DNA from: Planctomycetes bacterium UBA7888
GTDB lineage: Bacteria; Planctomycetota; UBA1135
NCBI GenBank assembly: GCA_002500505.1
Contig: DLRM01000048.1
Coordinates: 1 to 22,304, forward strand
Reading direction: 5' to 3'
DNA length: 22,304 bases
Shown: positions 16,251 to 22,304 of the stretch, one piece after another
How positions within the stretch are numbered: the first letter of the stretch is position 1
How the letters are laid out: every line of letters starts with the position of its first letter
Program-made: the position numbers and the translations under genes
Notes under the pieces: model-generated
Told to the model about the DNA's origin: nothing
What the model saw: the letters and a program-made list of their open reading frames with translations, nothing else
Databases searched by the model: none

Positions 16251-17147
16251 CTAGATTCGTACAAAATTACAGAGCTCCTCGAAGCGGTTGTCTAGGGCTC
16301 CTCGATCGCAATTTGAGAGCCCTTTTGTGGAAAATTCCTCTACGGTCATCGAGGCAGCCACGGTGCCGTAGGCCATCGCCCGCCGGAGGTTCTCCGGAGT
16401 CAGGTCCCCCATCTCCGCAAGGGAACCCAAAAAACCACCCGCAAAAGAGTCCCCTGCCCCGGTGGGGTCCACCACCCGAGCAGTCGGATAGGACGGGAGC
16501 GCGAAGTGAAAATCGTTTGTAAACAAGAAGGCACCATGTTCTCCCTTTTTCAGAACCACCACTTTCGGTCCCATCTCCAGGAGAGCGCCACCGGCTCGAA
16601 TCAGGTTGGTCTCTCCAGTAAGCATCCGGGCTTCGGCGTCATTCAAGATGAATCCGTCAATCTTGGTCAATAACTCATCCAAGTTCTCTCTCTGGGTCTC
16701 AATCCAAAGGTTCATGGTGTCTGCGAAAACCAAATCAGCCTTCAACTCTTCGAGCATGCGCAACTGAACATCTGTTCCCATATTGGCTAGAAAAGCAAAA
16801 GCGGATCCTTGATACGCCTCGGGCACAACCGGAGGCTCGGCAAGAACATTCAACTCCGTTAAGAGCGTTTCGGCTTCATTCATATTTCCGGCGTAGGAGC
16901 CTGACCAGCGAAAGGTGTTTTGGTCTTCGAAAACACGCAAGCCACTCAAATCTGCGCCGCGTTTACGAACAGGGTCCCACGCCTGTTCCGGAAAGTCAGT
17001 CCCCAAGTTTGCGGCGACCTGAACTTTTGTGAAATGAGAAGCGGCTAAAGAAAAGTAAAGCGCGCTTCCTCCAGGAACATCTTCAGCTTTTCCAAAAGGA
17101 GTTTCTACGGTGTCAATGCCAATGGAGCCAACAACGGTAAGTGTCAT
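16251..17147 (-). CDS. PfkB/ribokinase-family sugar kinase
   Basis: Probably phosphorylates a sugar or nucleoside with ATP; the substrate is unknown (298 aa). The family N-terminal glycine motif is VPGGSALYFSLA (about 24-35), and the C-terminal signature DPTGAGDSFAGGFLGS (227-242) contains the catalytic Asp233. The open frame reaches a start at 17210, but that overlaps the preceding gene by about 60 bp. The ATG at 17147 begins MTLTVVGSIGID, a typical kinase first strand, one base after the preceding stop (TGA-C-ATG), so it is chosen. The tight spacing makes it the last gene of a three-gene unit with a flippase-like protein and a lipoprotein. Confidence 0.9.
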   Translation of the reverse strand: MTLTVVGSIGIDTVETPFGKAEDVPGGSALYFSLAASHFTKVQVAANLGTDFPEQAWDPVRKRGADLSGLRVFEDQNTFRWSGSYAGNMNEAETLLTELNVLAEPPVVPEAYQGSAFAFLANMGTDVQLRMLEELKADLVFADTMNLWIETQRENLDELLTKIDGFILNDAEARMLTGETNLIRAGGALLEMGPKVVVLKKGEHGAFLFTNDFHFALPSYPTARVVDPTGAGDSFAGGFLGSLAEMGDLTPENLRRAMAYGTVAASMTVEEFSTKGLSNCDRGALDNRFEELCNFVRI

Positions 17148-17148
17148 G

Positions 17149-18291
17149 TCAGGAGTTTTGTTGATTCGAGGAACGAGAACTGAGCCATGCGAGTCCACCA
17201 AGCAAGCCAAAGCCCACCTGAGTGGTCAAACGAAAGAGAATGGAGACGGCGACGCCAAGAGTAAATGTGGAGCCAAGACCAGAAAAGAAACGACCATAAA
17301 GGGTCTCACCAATTCCCCAGCCAGCAGGGGCGACAGGGACAGATGAAATCGTTTGCACAATGGGGAAGACCGCAAAATTGTCTAGTGCTGAAAGGGTAGA
17401 GCCCAAAGCGATACCCATCGAGTAAAACGCCAAAACGCCAAATACTTGCAAGGCAATGGACAGTAGAAGTGTTAAGAATAAAGTTCCACGTCGGGTGTTG
17501 TAAATGGTGACGGCCTCGTCAAGGCTTTGGAACTGGTCCCGAAAGGGCAGGCGTCGCAAGAGGGCGTCCAGTCCGAGAGTTTTCCGGACACTCGGGGATT
17601 GATAGGCCCAAGTCCCCAAAAAACCGCAGGCAAGAAAGGCGAAGACTGCCCAACGAACGCGAGCAAGGGTCTCTTCGCCCCCAGCAAACTGGGGTGGAGC
17701 AAAACTTAGAACGACCGCTCCGAGGATGAGTAAACCCATGAGGCCAACCAGGCGGTCAACCAGAACTGTAACGGCGGCCCGCGCTCTTTTTTCTTTTGCG
17801 TCTCTCGCCACCATGACGGCTCGCACCAAATCGCCGCCGGTTAGGCCCGGCATGACATTGTTGAAAAAGTAACCAATGAAGCAGAGGCGCAAGGCGCGGC
17901 GATAGGAAAGAGGGACCTCGGCGGCCTCTAAGAGGAGTTGCCAACGTTTGGTCACGATTAACAGCAGGATTAGCCAAGAGCCGATTCCGAGAAAATAAAA
18001 TGGAAGGCGAATCCCCTTAAGCAAAGTGAAGAAGCCGGGTCGAATTTCAATCGGGTGTGGGAGTTCGCTCGAAGAGAAAGAGCGGTCCTCTCCAGCAGCG
18101 GTCTCTATATCGCGATGAAAAACCCAGTCAGTCTCTTGCCAATTACCTTCAAGTTTTCCGGTCCACTCGATGCGCTGCTCATTTTCCTCAAAGAAAAGGC
18201 GGTCGCGCGTCTCAACTTGTCGAGTCACGTACCACGCTAGAGCGAAAACCAGTCCAACCTTGATAAGGCGGAAAAACCAAGGTGACTTCAC
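17149..18291 (-). CDS. Flippase-like integral membrane protein (LPG synthase TM family)
   Basis: Polytopic inner-membrane protein of 380 aa from the lysylphosphatidylglycerol synthase transmembrane family (AglD/YbhN-like). Family motifs are FFNNVMPGLTGGDLVR (142-157), AAVTVLVDRLVGL (172-184) and PVAPAGWGIGE (319-329). Hydrophobic segments are seen near 8-22, 98-115, 136-148, 182-198, 215-230, 270-292, 305-320 and 340-370. Segment 1 and segment 2 are separated by a polar region of about 70 residues (26-95) that is not part of the core family and probably lies outside the cytoplasm. The aminoacyl-transfer domain of MprF is missing, so lipid or lipid-linked sugar translocation is more likely than lysine transfer; this is inference. 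GTG start, 5 bp after the upstream lipoprotein gene. Confidence 0.88.
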   Translation of the reverse strand: MKSPWFFRLIKVGLVFALAWYVTRQVETRDRLFFEENEQRIEWTGKLEGNWQETDWVFHRDIETAAGEDRSFSSSELPHPIEIRPGFFTLLKGIRLPFYFLGIGSWLILLLIVTKRWQLLLEAAEVPLSYRRALRLCFIGYFFNNVMPGLTGGDLVRAVMVARDAKEKRARAAVTVLVDRLVGLMGLLILGAVVLSFAPPQFAGGEETLARVRWAVFAFLACGFLGTWAYQSPSVRKTLGLDALLRRLPFRDQFQSLDEAVTIYNTRRGTLFLTLLLSIALQVFGVLAFYSMGIALGSTLSALDNFAVFPIVQTISSVPVAPAGWGIGETLYGRFFSGLGSTFTLGVAVSILFRLTTQVGFGLLGGLAWLSSRSSNQQNS

Positions 18292-18296
18292 GATGT

Positions 18297-19079
18297 TTAC
18301 TTAGGAAGGTGTGCGCGAAGGAGGTCCAAGCGCACTTGGCAGGCGGAGGCAACTTCCGCCGTGGGGTCCTGAGCTCCCACTTCGAGGGTTTGAAGGACGG
18401 CGCGGATGCCCAGTCGAGCAAGGAAAGGTCGGATACTCGATGGCAGATAGTCCGTTCGCCGAAGATGTCGGCCTAAGCCAACCACTAGGCGAGCGGTCGA
18501 ATTAGGCTCAAGCAAAGGGCTTCGGTCCAGTAAGGCATAAGAAGCTTCCATCGCGATTGGCGTCGAGGAGTCAGGTTCGCCCCCTCCGGCTTTCATAATG
18601 GAATCAATGGCTGCAGCCAAATCTCCATCCATCTCTCTTGGAAGATGCGAGTTGTTTTCTTTCATCCAACCTGAAGCCAACTGCGCCAAAATCGCAGCCG
18701 CTTGTATGCGTGATTCGGGGTACTGGTCGTGCAGTACAGTCAAAATTAACCAGCCAGAGATTTCGAGGGCGTCTTCCGTTCGCGCCGATGGAATCGTTCC
18801 CATCCAATCCAACATCCATTGATCCAACTGCCGATGATCCTTGACCGGGTACTCACTCAAACCTCCAACGCGCGTCGGTCTTGAAGGGGCGTCAGGGGAC
18901 CAGGAATCGGGCGGATACCACATCGCGGCCGAGGCTTTCGGAGAGAAATCTGCCGAGTCGTGGATGGCCGCAAAATCCGAAATTAATTTTTCGGTAGGCA
19001 CTCCACAAGCATTCAAAAGCAGAAAAATGCTACTAAACAAAACCTTATTGCCCAATCCATGGAGGGGAAATTTCGCCAC
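18297..19079 (-). CDS. Putative lipoprotein, alpha-helical, unknown function
   Basis: I do not recognise the family (260 aa). A hydrophobic leader (about 11-24) ends in a lipobox-like LLNAC with Cys25 as the lipidation site; Asn at -2 is unusual but allowed. After a proline-rich stretch (about 55-70) the remaining protein appears helical with short Ala/Leu repeats (for example RIQAAAILAQLASGW), reminiscent of HEAT-like or other helical repeats, without a clear consensus. The GTG start lies 65 bp from the tmRNA 3' end and has no Shine-Dalgarno site. It leads the lipoprotein/flippase-like/PfkB unit, so a role in envelope assembly alongside the membrane protein is possible. Confidence 0.75.
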   Translation of the reverse strand: MAKFPLHGLGNKVLFSSIFLLLNACGVPTEKLISDFAAIHDSADFSPKASAAMWYPPDSWSPDAPSRPTRVGGLSEYPVKDHRQLDQWMLDWMGTIPSARTEDALEISGWLILTVLHDQYPESRIQAAAILAQLASGWMKENNSHLPREMDGDLAAAIDSIMKAGGGEPDSSTPIAMEASYALLDRSPLLEPNSTARLVVGLGRHLRRTDYLPSSIRPFLARLGIRAVLQTLEVGAQDPTAEVASACQVRLDLLRAHLPK

Positions 19080-19144
19080 ATTCCAAGTGTAGCCCCAAGG
19101 AGGGGGGAGATTCCACCGCTGGGGCGGGTTTCATCAAAGAGGAA

Positions 19145-19497
19145 TGGTGGAGGCGGCGGGAATCGAACCCGCGTCCTGAACAGTTTCTAGCCGGGCGTCT
19201 ACATGCATAGTCTTCCGATTGTTCTCACGATGAAGCTCACCAGAAGACAAGCAGACTCCATCGCCAGCCTGTGAAGTCTTACGCGCCGCACCCAGGCGCA
19301 GCGGCGCGCCAGCCCGAATTTCAGCGCTGAAGAAACCCCTCGGGCGAGGGCCTCAGCAGCGAGCCACCGTTATTAGGCAGCGTAAGCGTAGTTATTATTG
19401 GCAGTTAAAGCCTTTGTCAGGGGTTTTACGAGGCCTCCTGACAACCTCGACATGCAACCTCGGGAAGTAAAGCAGCCAGTCGAAACCGATCGCCCCC
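19145..19497 (-). ncRNA. ssrA: tmRNA (one-piece)
   Basis: Rescues stalled ribosomes with SmpB by trans-translation (about 353 nt with encoded CCA). The 5' end GGGGGCG pairs with CGCCTCC at the 3' end (one G-T pair), followed by A and CCA. The tRNA-like half has GGTTCGATTCCCGCC and the 5' GATCGGTTTCGACTGG block, both diagnostic. The tag frame at 19402-19370 follows TTAACT and reads Ala-Asn-Asn-Asn-Tyr-Ala-Tyr-Ala-Ala then TAA TAA, so with the charged alanine the tag is (A)ANNNYAYAA. It begins 22 bp after smpB on the same strand and may be co-transcribed and processed. Confidence 0.96.
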
Positions 19498-19519
19498 ATT
19501 CCTAAAGGAGAACTCTATT

Positions 19520-19978
19520 CTACCTCTTTGTGTTGCGCATTGCGCGCTGATCTTCACGCTTTCGCATGACTTGCCGCTTGTCATGGAGCCTGCGCCCTCG
19601 CGCGAGGGCTATTTCGAGCTTTGCCCACTTCCCCCGGAAATAAATTTGAAGCGGAATGAGGGTCAAACCCTTCTCCTTGGCCTTCTTGCCAAGCTTCTTT
19701 GCCTCGCGTGCATGTGCGAGCAAGCGTCGCGGGCGGGTCGGCTCATGGTTGAAGATGTTGCCCTCCACATACTCCGCCACATGGGCGCCAATAAGCCAAA
19801 GCCCATCGTCCTCGAGTTTGACAAAGGACTCATCCAGGCTGATTTGGCCATTTCGGAGGGTTTTGACCTCGGTTCCAGACAAAGCAATGCCCACTTCGAG
19901 CTTTTCTAAAATCTCGTAATTGCGTCGCGCTTTGCGGTTCAGGGCGACATCCGTGATGGGTCGTTCTTTTTCGGGCAT
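19520..19978 (-). CDS. smpB: SsrA-binding protein
   Basis: Binds the tRNA-like part of tmRNA and delivers it to stalled ribosomes (152 aa, usual size). Conserved blocks include NRKARRNYEI, GIALSGTEVKTLRNG, ISLDESFVKLEDDGLWL and RKLHDKR-type RRLHDKRQVMRKR. The basic C-terminal tail that enters the mRNA channel is present (REDQRAMRNTKR). ATG start. It shares a 53-bp divergent region with tRNA-Leu(CAG), and lies directly before ssrA, so the two parts of the system are linked. Confidence 0.97.
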   Translation of the reverse strand: MPEKERPITDVALNRKARRNYEILEKLEVGIALSGTEVKTLRNGQISLDESFVKLEDDGLWLIGAHVAEYVEGNIFNHEPTRPRRLLAHAREAKKLGKKAKEKGLTLIPLQIYFRGKWAKLEIALARGRRLHDKRQVMRKREDQRAMRNTKR

Positions 19979-19980
19979 CC

Positions 19981-20009
19981 TTGCGCAGGGGCTGAGGTGC
20001 CCCTATCTT
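19981..20009 (+). promoter_or_regulatory. Promoter for the tRNA-Leu/tRNA-Trp unit
   Basis: TTGCGC (19981-19986) and TATCTT (20004-20009) are separated by 17 bp. The spacer is itself an inverted repeat, AGGGGC-TGAGGT-GCCCCT (19987-20004). A second hairpin, CGACCC-AAATC-GGGTCG (20013-20029), falls between the predicted start of transcription and the tRNA. Confidence 0.55.
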
Positions 20010-20031
20010 ATGCGACCCAAATCGGGTCGAA

Positions 20032-20118
20032 GCCGAAATGGCGGAATTGGCAGACGCGCAGGCTTCAGGTGCCTGTGACCCTTGGGTCGTGGGGGTTCAA
20101 CTCCCCCTTTCGGCACCA
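20032..20118 (+). tRNA. tRNA-Leu(CAG), CCA encoded
   Basis: Class II tRNA of 87 nt: acceptor GCCGAAA with TTTCGGC, then A and CCA. The anticodon stem CAGGC/GCCTG encloses TTCAGGT, anticodon CAG. The long variable arm is present. The next tRNA starts 11 bp later, so both are likely cut from one transcript. Confidence 0.96.
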
Positions 20119-20129
20119 GGCTCGAGCAC

Positions 20130-20206
20130 AGGGCAGTAGCTCTAATTGGTAGAGCGGCGGTTTCCAAAACCGCATGTTGGGGGTTCGAGTCCCTCCTGCC
20201 CTGCCA
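20130..20206 (+). tRNA. tRNA-Trp(CCA), CCA end encoded
   Basis: Acceptor AGGGCAG with CTGCCCT, discriminator G, CCA end. The anticodon stem GCGGT/ACCGC encloses TTCCAAA, anticodon CCA for tryptophan. A run of seven T follows 3 bp after the CCA (20210-20216), which may slow or partly stop transcription before rsmG. Confidence 0.96.
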
Positions 20207-20285
20207 CCCTTTTTTTGACACCTTGTCCTTCCCCGGAATACCCGAAGAAACCCTCGCGGGCCTCGCCTCCGCGAACCCTTTAGAC

Positions 20286-20912
20286 ATGGGTCTTTTGCGG
20301 GATGTGGTGGCGGAGTTTGCCGACCCACCCGATGGCCCCCTCGCCCGCCTTGAAGAATACGGCTCTTATCTATTAGCTGGAAACACGGTGGCGCGTTTGA
20401 TGGGCCCTCGCGATTGGGACGGTCTCTTCCCCCATCTTTTGGATTGTGCGGCCGCGGCGAGTTTTGTTCCCCAAGATGCTCGAACCATTCTGGATTGGGG
20501 GTCAGGTGGCGGATTACCCGGTTTGGTGTGGGCGATTTTGTTTCCAGAAAAAAGAATCTTGCTGGCCGAGCGAAATGGGAAGAAGGCAGGTTTCCTGGAA
20601 GAGGCCGCCGTTCGTCTCGAACTGACCAATGTTGAAGTCCTTCATGGTCAGGCCGAAGAAGAGCTTAAGCACGAAGAGCGCCCAGACATAATGGTTGCGA
20701 GAGCCGTCGAGCCGTTGCCCAAACTTTTAAAAAGAATCCGACGGAACCGTGTGCACTTTGGCTCCCTCTTTGTCATGGCGGGCCCTAACTGGGAGGAAGA
20801 TTGGGAAGAGATGCCTGAAACAAGTAAAAGTTCTTGGGTGCTTCCGGCGCGCCATAAGTACTCCCTGGGTGAACGAGGCGAACGCTTTCTAGCCATCTTC
20901 AAACCTCGCTGA
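20286..20912 (+). CDS. rsmG: 16S rRNA m7G527 methyltransferase
   Basis: SAM-dependent N7-methylation of G527 in 16S rRNA. The SAM-binding loop is ILDWGSGGGLPGLVWA, followed by an acidic strand (ILLAERNGKKAGFLEEA) and the MVARAVEPLPKLL segment typical of RsmG. From the ATG at 20286 the protein is 208 aa, which fits the family (about 205-240) and aligns its first helix with known RsmG N-termini. The frame is open back into tRNA-Leu; a TTG at 20223 would give 229 aa and cannot be excluded, since the codons between look coding. It is distinguished from general methyltransferases by the LARLEEYGSYLL and HLLDCAAAA segments at the expected spacing. Confidence 0.9.
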   Translation: MGLLRDVVAEFADPPDGPLARLEEYGSYLLAGNTVARLMGPRDWDGLFPHLLDCAAAASFVPQDARTILDWGSGGGLPGLVWAILFPEKRILLAERNGKKAGFLEEAAVRLELTNVEVLHGQAEEELKHEERPDIMVARAVEPLPKLLKRIRRNRVHFGSLFVMAGPNWEEDWEEMPETSKSSWVLPARHKYSLGERGERFLAIFKPR

Positions 20913-20959
20913 TTGCGGCGCTTCCGATTCCACAAACAAAGCGCCCCTATCCTGCTCGA

Positions 20960-22177
20960 GTGAAAAACACGAAGGAGCCCCGCCATTTCAAGGTTCCGTT
21001 TTCGCGTCGGCGCTTGGACCGACGCGCAACGGAAATTGTTCGGCGTCTTCAGGAGGCGGGCTTTGAAGCATTCTTAGTCGGCGGATGTGTCCGCGATTTG
21101 CTCTTGGGGCGCCGCCCAAAAGATTTTGACATCGCGACTTCGGCGAAGCCAAACGCAGTCCGTCGTCTCTTTCGGCGTTCACGCATGATTGGGCGACGTT
21201 TTAAGTTAGTGCATGTTTACGTAGGCCGAGAAATTTACGAAGTCTCTACTTTTCGGCGCGCGCCGCAAAAAAGCGAAAAATCAAAATCGGATACGAAGAT
21301 ATTAGCGGACGACAATGCCTATGGAAATGCACGGGAAGATGCGCTGCGTCGTGACTTTACGGTGAACGCTCTTTTCATGGACCCAGTGAAGAATGAAATC
21401 TTAGACTGGTCAACTGGTATGGAGGACTTGAAAGAGAAGGTCCTGCATTCTCTCGGTGACCCCAAAATCCGTTTTCGCGAAGACCCCGTGCGCGTCTTGC
21501 GACTCATCAAGTTCATGCGAAGGCTGGAGTTTTCTCCCGGTGAACAAGAAATTGAAGCGGCTCGCACGGAGTGCACGCATCTTTCCGAAGCACCGCCCCC
21601 TCGCTTGGTGGAAGAAGTCTTTCGCCTCCTTCAAACAGGGGATTCCGAGGGCGTTTTTCAAGATATTCAAGCTTTGGGGGTATGGAAAACCTTGCTACCT
21701 GAACTCACGCGTTGGATGAGTCGGGACGAAAAAAACTTTGAGCGACTGCTCGCACGATTGCATGTTCTGGATCAGTGGGTCGAGGAAGGTGGCGAGCCCT
21801 GCTATTCCTTGCGCTTGGCCATTCTTTATGGGCCTTATGTTGAAGATGAACTGAATCCCGAAACGCGGACTCTCCCGATGCGGGAGCCCCCTCAAATTGT
21901 TTCCGAGATTCTTCGCCAGCTCCAGCAGCGTGCACGCCTCCCCCGCTACGCTCTCACACGGGCCTCCAGGATTCTCCTGGCCCAAACCCGCATGGACCCT
22001 CTCCCGAGTCCAAAAAAGAGGGGCCGCCGCTTTAATGCTGCCCGATTGGTGGAGAACGATTGGTTTGATGATGCTCTGGAATATCTCCGTGGGCGCCTCA
22101 TTGCCGATGGCCGAGAACTCGCGCTCTACGACGAGTGGCACGAAAGGGCTCTTTCCATTCGGGAAGGGGACCGCTAA
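20960..22177 (+). CDS. pcnB: Poly(A) polymerase PcnB-like nucleotidyltransferase
   Basis: Class II nucleotidyltransferase that probably adds A tails to RNA 3' ends, aiding RNA decay (405 aa). The head domain has FLVGGCVRDLLLG (38-50), catalytic Asp55 and Asp57 in KDFDIATSAKP, and the MIGRRFKLVHV block that marks poly(A) polymerases rather than CCA-adding enzymes. A second conserved block is REDALRRDFTVNALFMD, followed by EDPVRVLRLIKFMRRLEF. The basic C-terminus (about 350-360, PKKRGRR) fits RNA binding. GTG start, 47 bp after rsmG on the same strand. All four tRNA genes here encode CCA, which agrees with tail-adding as the main role. A CCA-adding or CCA-repair role remains possible. Confidence 0.9.
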   Translation: MKNTKEPRHFKVPFSRRRLDRRATEIVRRLQEAGFEAFLVGGCVRDLLLGRRPKDFDIATSAKPNAVRRLFRRSRMIGRRFKLVHVYVGREIYEVSTFRRAPQKSEKSKSDTKILADDNAYGNAREDALRRDFTVNALFMDPVKNEILDWSTGMEDLKEKVLHSLGDPKIRFREDPVRVLRLIKFMRRLEFSPGEQEIEAARTECTHLSEAPPPRLVEEVFRLLQTGDSEGVFQDIQALGVWKTLLPELTRWMSRDEKNFERLLARLHVLDQWVEEGGEPCYSLRLAILYGPYVEDELNPETRTLPMREPPQIVSEILRQLQQRARLPRYALTRASRILLAQTRMDPLPSPKKRGRRFNAARLVENDWFDDALEYLRGRLIADGRELALYDEWHERALSIREGDR

Positions 22178-22193
22178 ACTTTCGCGCCCGGAT

Positions 22194-22270
22194 GGGCGTT
22201 TAGCTCAGTTGGCTAGAGCACCAGCTCGACAAGCTGGGGGTCACAGGTTCAAGTCCTGTAACGCCCACCA
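22194..22270 (+). tRNA. tRNA-Val(GAC), CCA encoded
   Basis: 77 nt with acceptor GGGCGTT and AACGCCC, then A and CCA. The anticodon stem CCAGC/GCTGG encloses TCGACAA, anticodon GAC. It starts 16 bp after pcnB. The 34 bp to the window end hold no feature I can support. Confidence 0.96.
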
Positions 22271-22304
22271 TCCTTTTTATTCCTTCACCTCGGCAATCAT
22301 CTTT

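Noticed and set aside
19080..19144. Possible terminator between tmRNA and the lipoprotein gene
   Set aside because: The only pairing (GCCCCA/TGGGGC) has a loop of over 20 nt and no T-run; also the lipoprotein gene lies downstream of neither a clear end nor a clear promoter, so nothing firm can be called.
20082..20285. N-terminal extension of rsmG running through both tRNA genes
   Set aside because: The first part overlaps tRNA-Leu and tRNA-Trp, which have perfect cloverleaf pairing. RsmG family length supports the ATG at 20286, with TTG 20223 as the only serious alternative.

Overview
The window reads as a chromosomal housekeeping segment, most likely from a member of Planctomycetota or a close relative. 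The evidence is indirect. Two large secreted FG-GAP propeller proteins end in the small beta-rich domain common in planctomycete exoproteins. Shine-Dalgarno sites are mostly missing. GTG starts are very common (8 of 19 protein genes here), and a eukaryote-type UDP-HexNAc pyrophosphorylase is present. Base composition is moderate in GC and looks even; I see no insertion sequence, phage gene, CRISPR array or sign of recent transfer.

Layout. 1-4654 (minus): two tandem paralogous FG-GAP proteins, with a clear intrinsic terminator between them at 2377-2409. 4849-4936 (minus): tRNA-Leu(CAA). 4976-14920 (minus): a near-continuous run transcribed in the order alaS, rpmF, plsX, fabH, fabD, fabG, acpP, fabF, a 110-aa unknown and a UAP1-like pyrophosphorylase. 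TAATG and ATGA stop/start overlaps join plsX-fabH, fabH-fabD and fabD-fabG. 15015-16127 (minus): recA, with a TTG start, a good sigma70-type promoter and a LexA-like palindrome over its ribosome binding site. 16251-19079 (minus): a tight three-gene set of lipoprotein, flippase-like membrane protein and PfkB sugar kinase. 19145-19978 (minus): ssrA (tmRNA) directly after smpB. 20032-22270 (plus): tRNA-Leu(CAG), tRNA-Trp(CCA), rsmG, pcnB and tRNA-Val(GAC).

How the genes work together. The fab block makes and elongates acyl-ACP; PlsX passes acyl groups to phospholipid synthesis. The pyrophosphorylase at the end of the block would supply UDP-GlcNAc, which meets acyl-ACP in lipid A synthesis, so membrane and envelope precursors may be co-expressed. 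SmpB and tmRNA form the trans-translation system. RecA, AlaRS, L32, RsmG and PcnB are core information-processing proteins. I did not find a convincing new multi-gene system. The points most worth checking are the tmRNA tag ending in Ala-Tyr-Ala-Ala, the LexA-like site on recA, the palindromic leader of alaS, the UAP1 gene fused to the end of the fab operon, and the uncharacterised lipoprotein/flippase/kinase set. Several starts given here differ from the longest open frame; the reason is stated in each entry.
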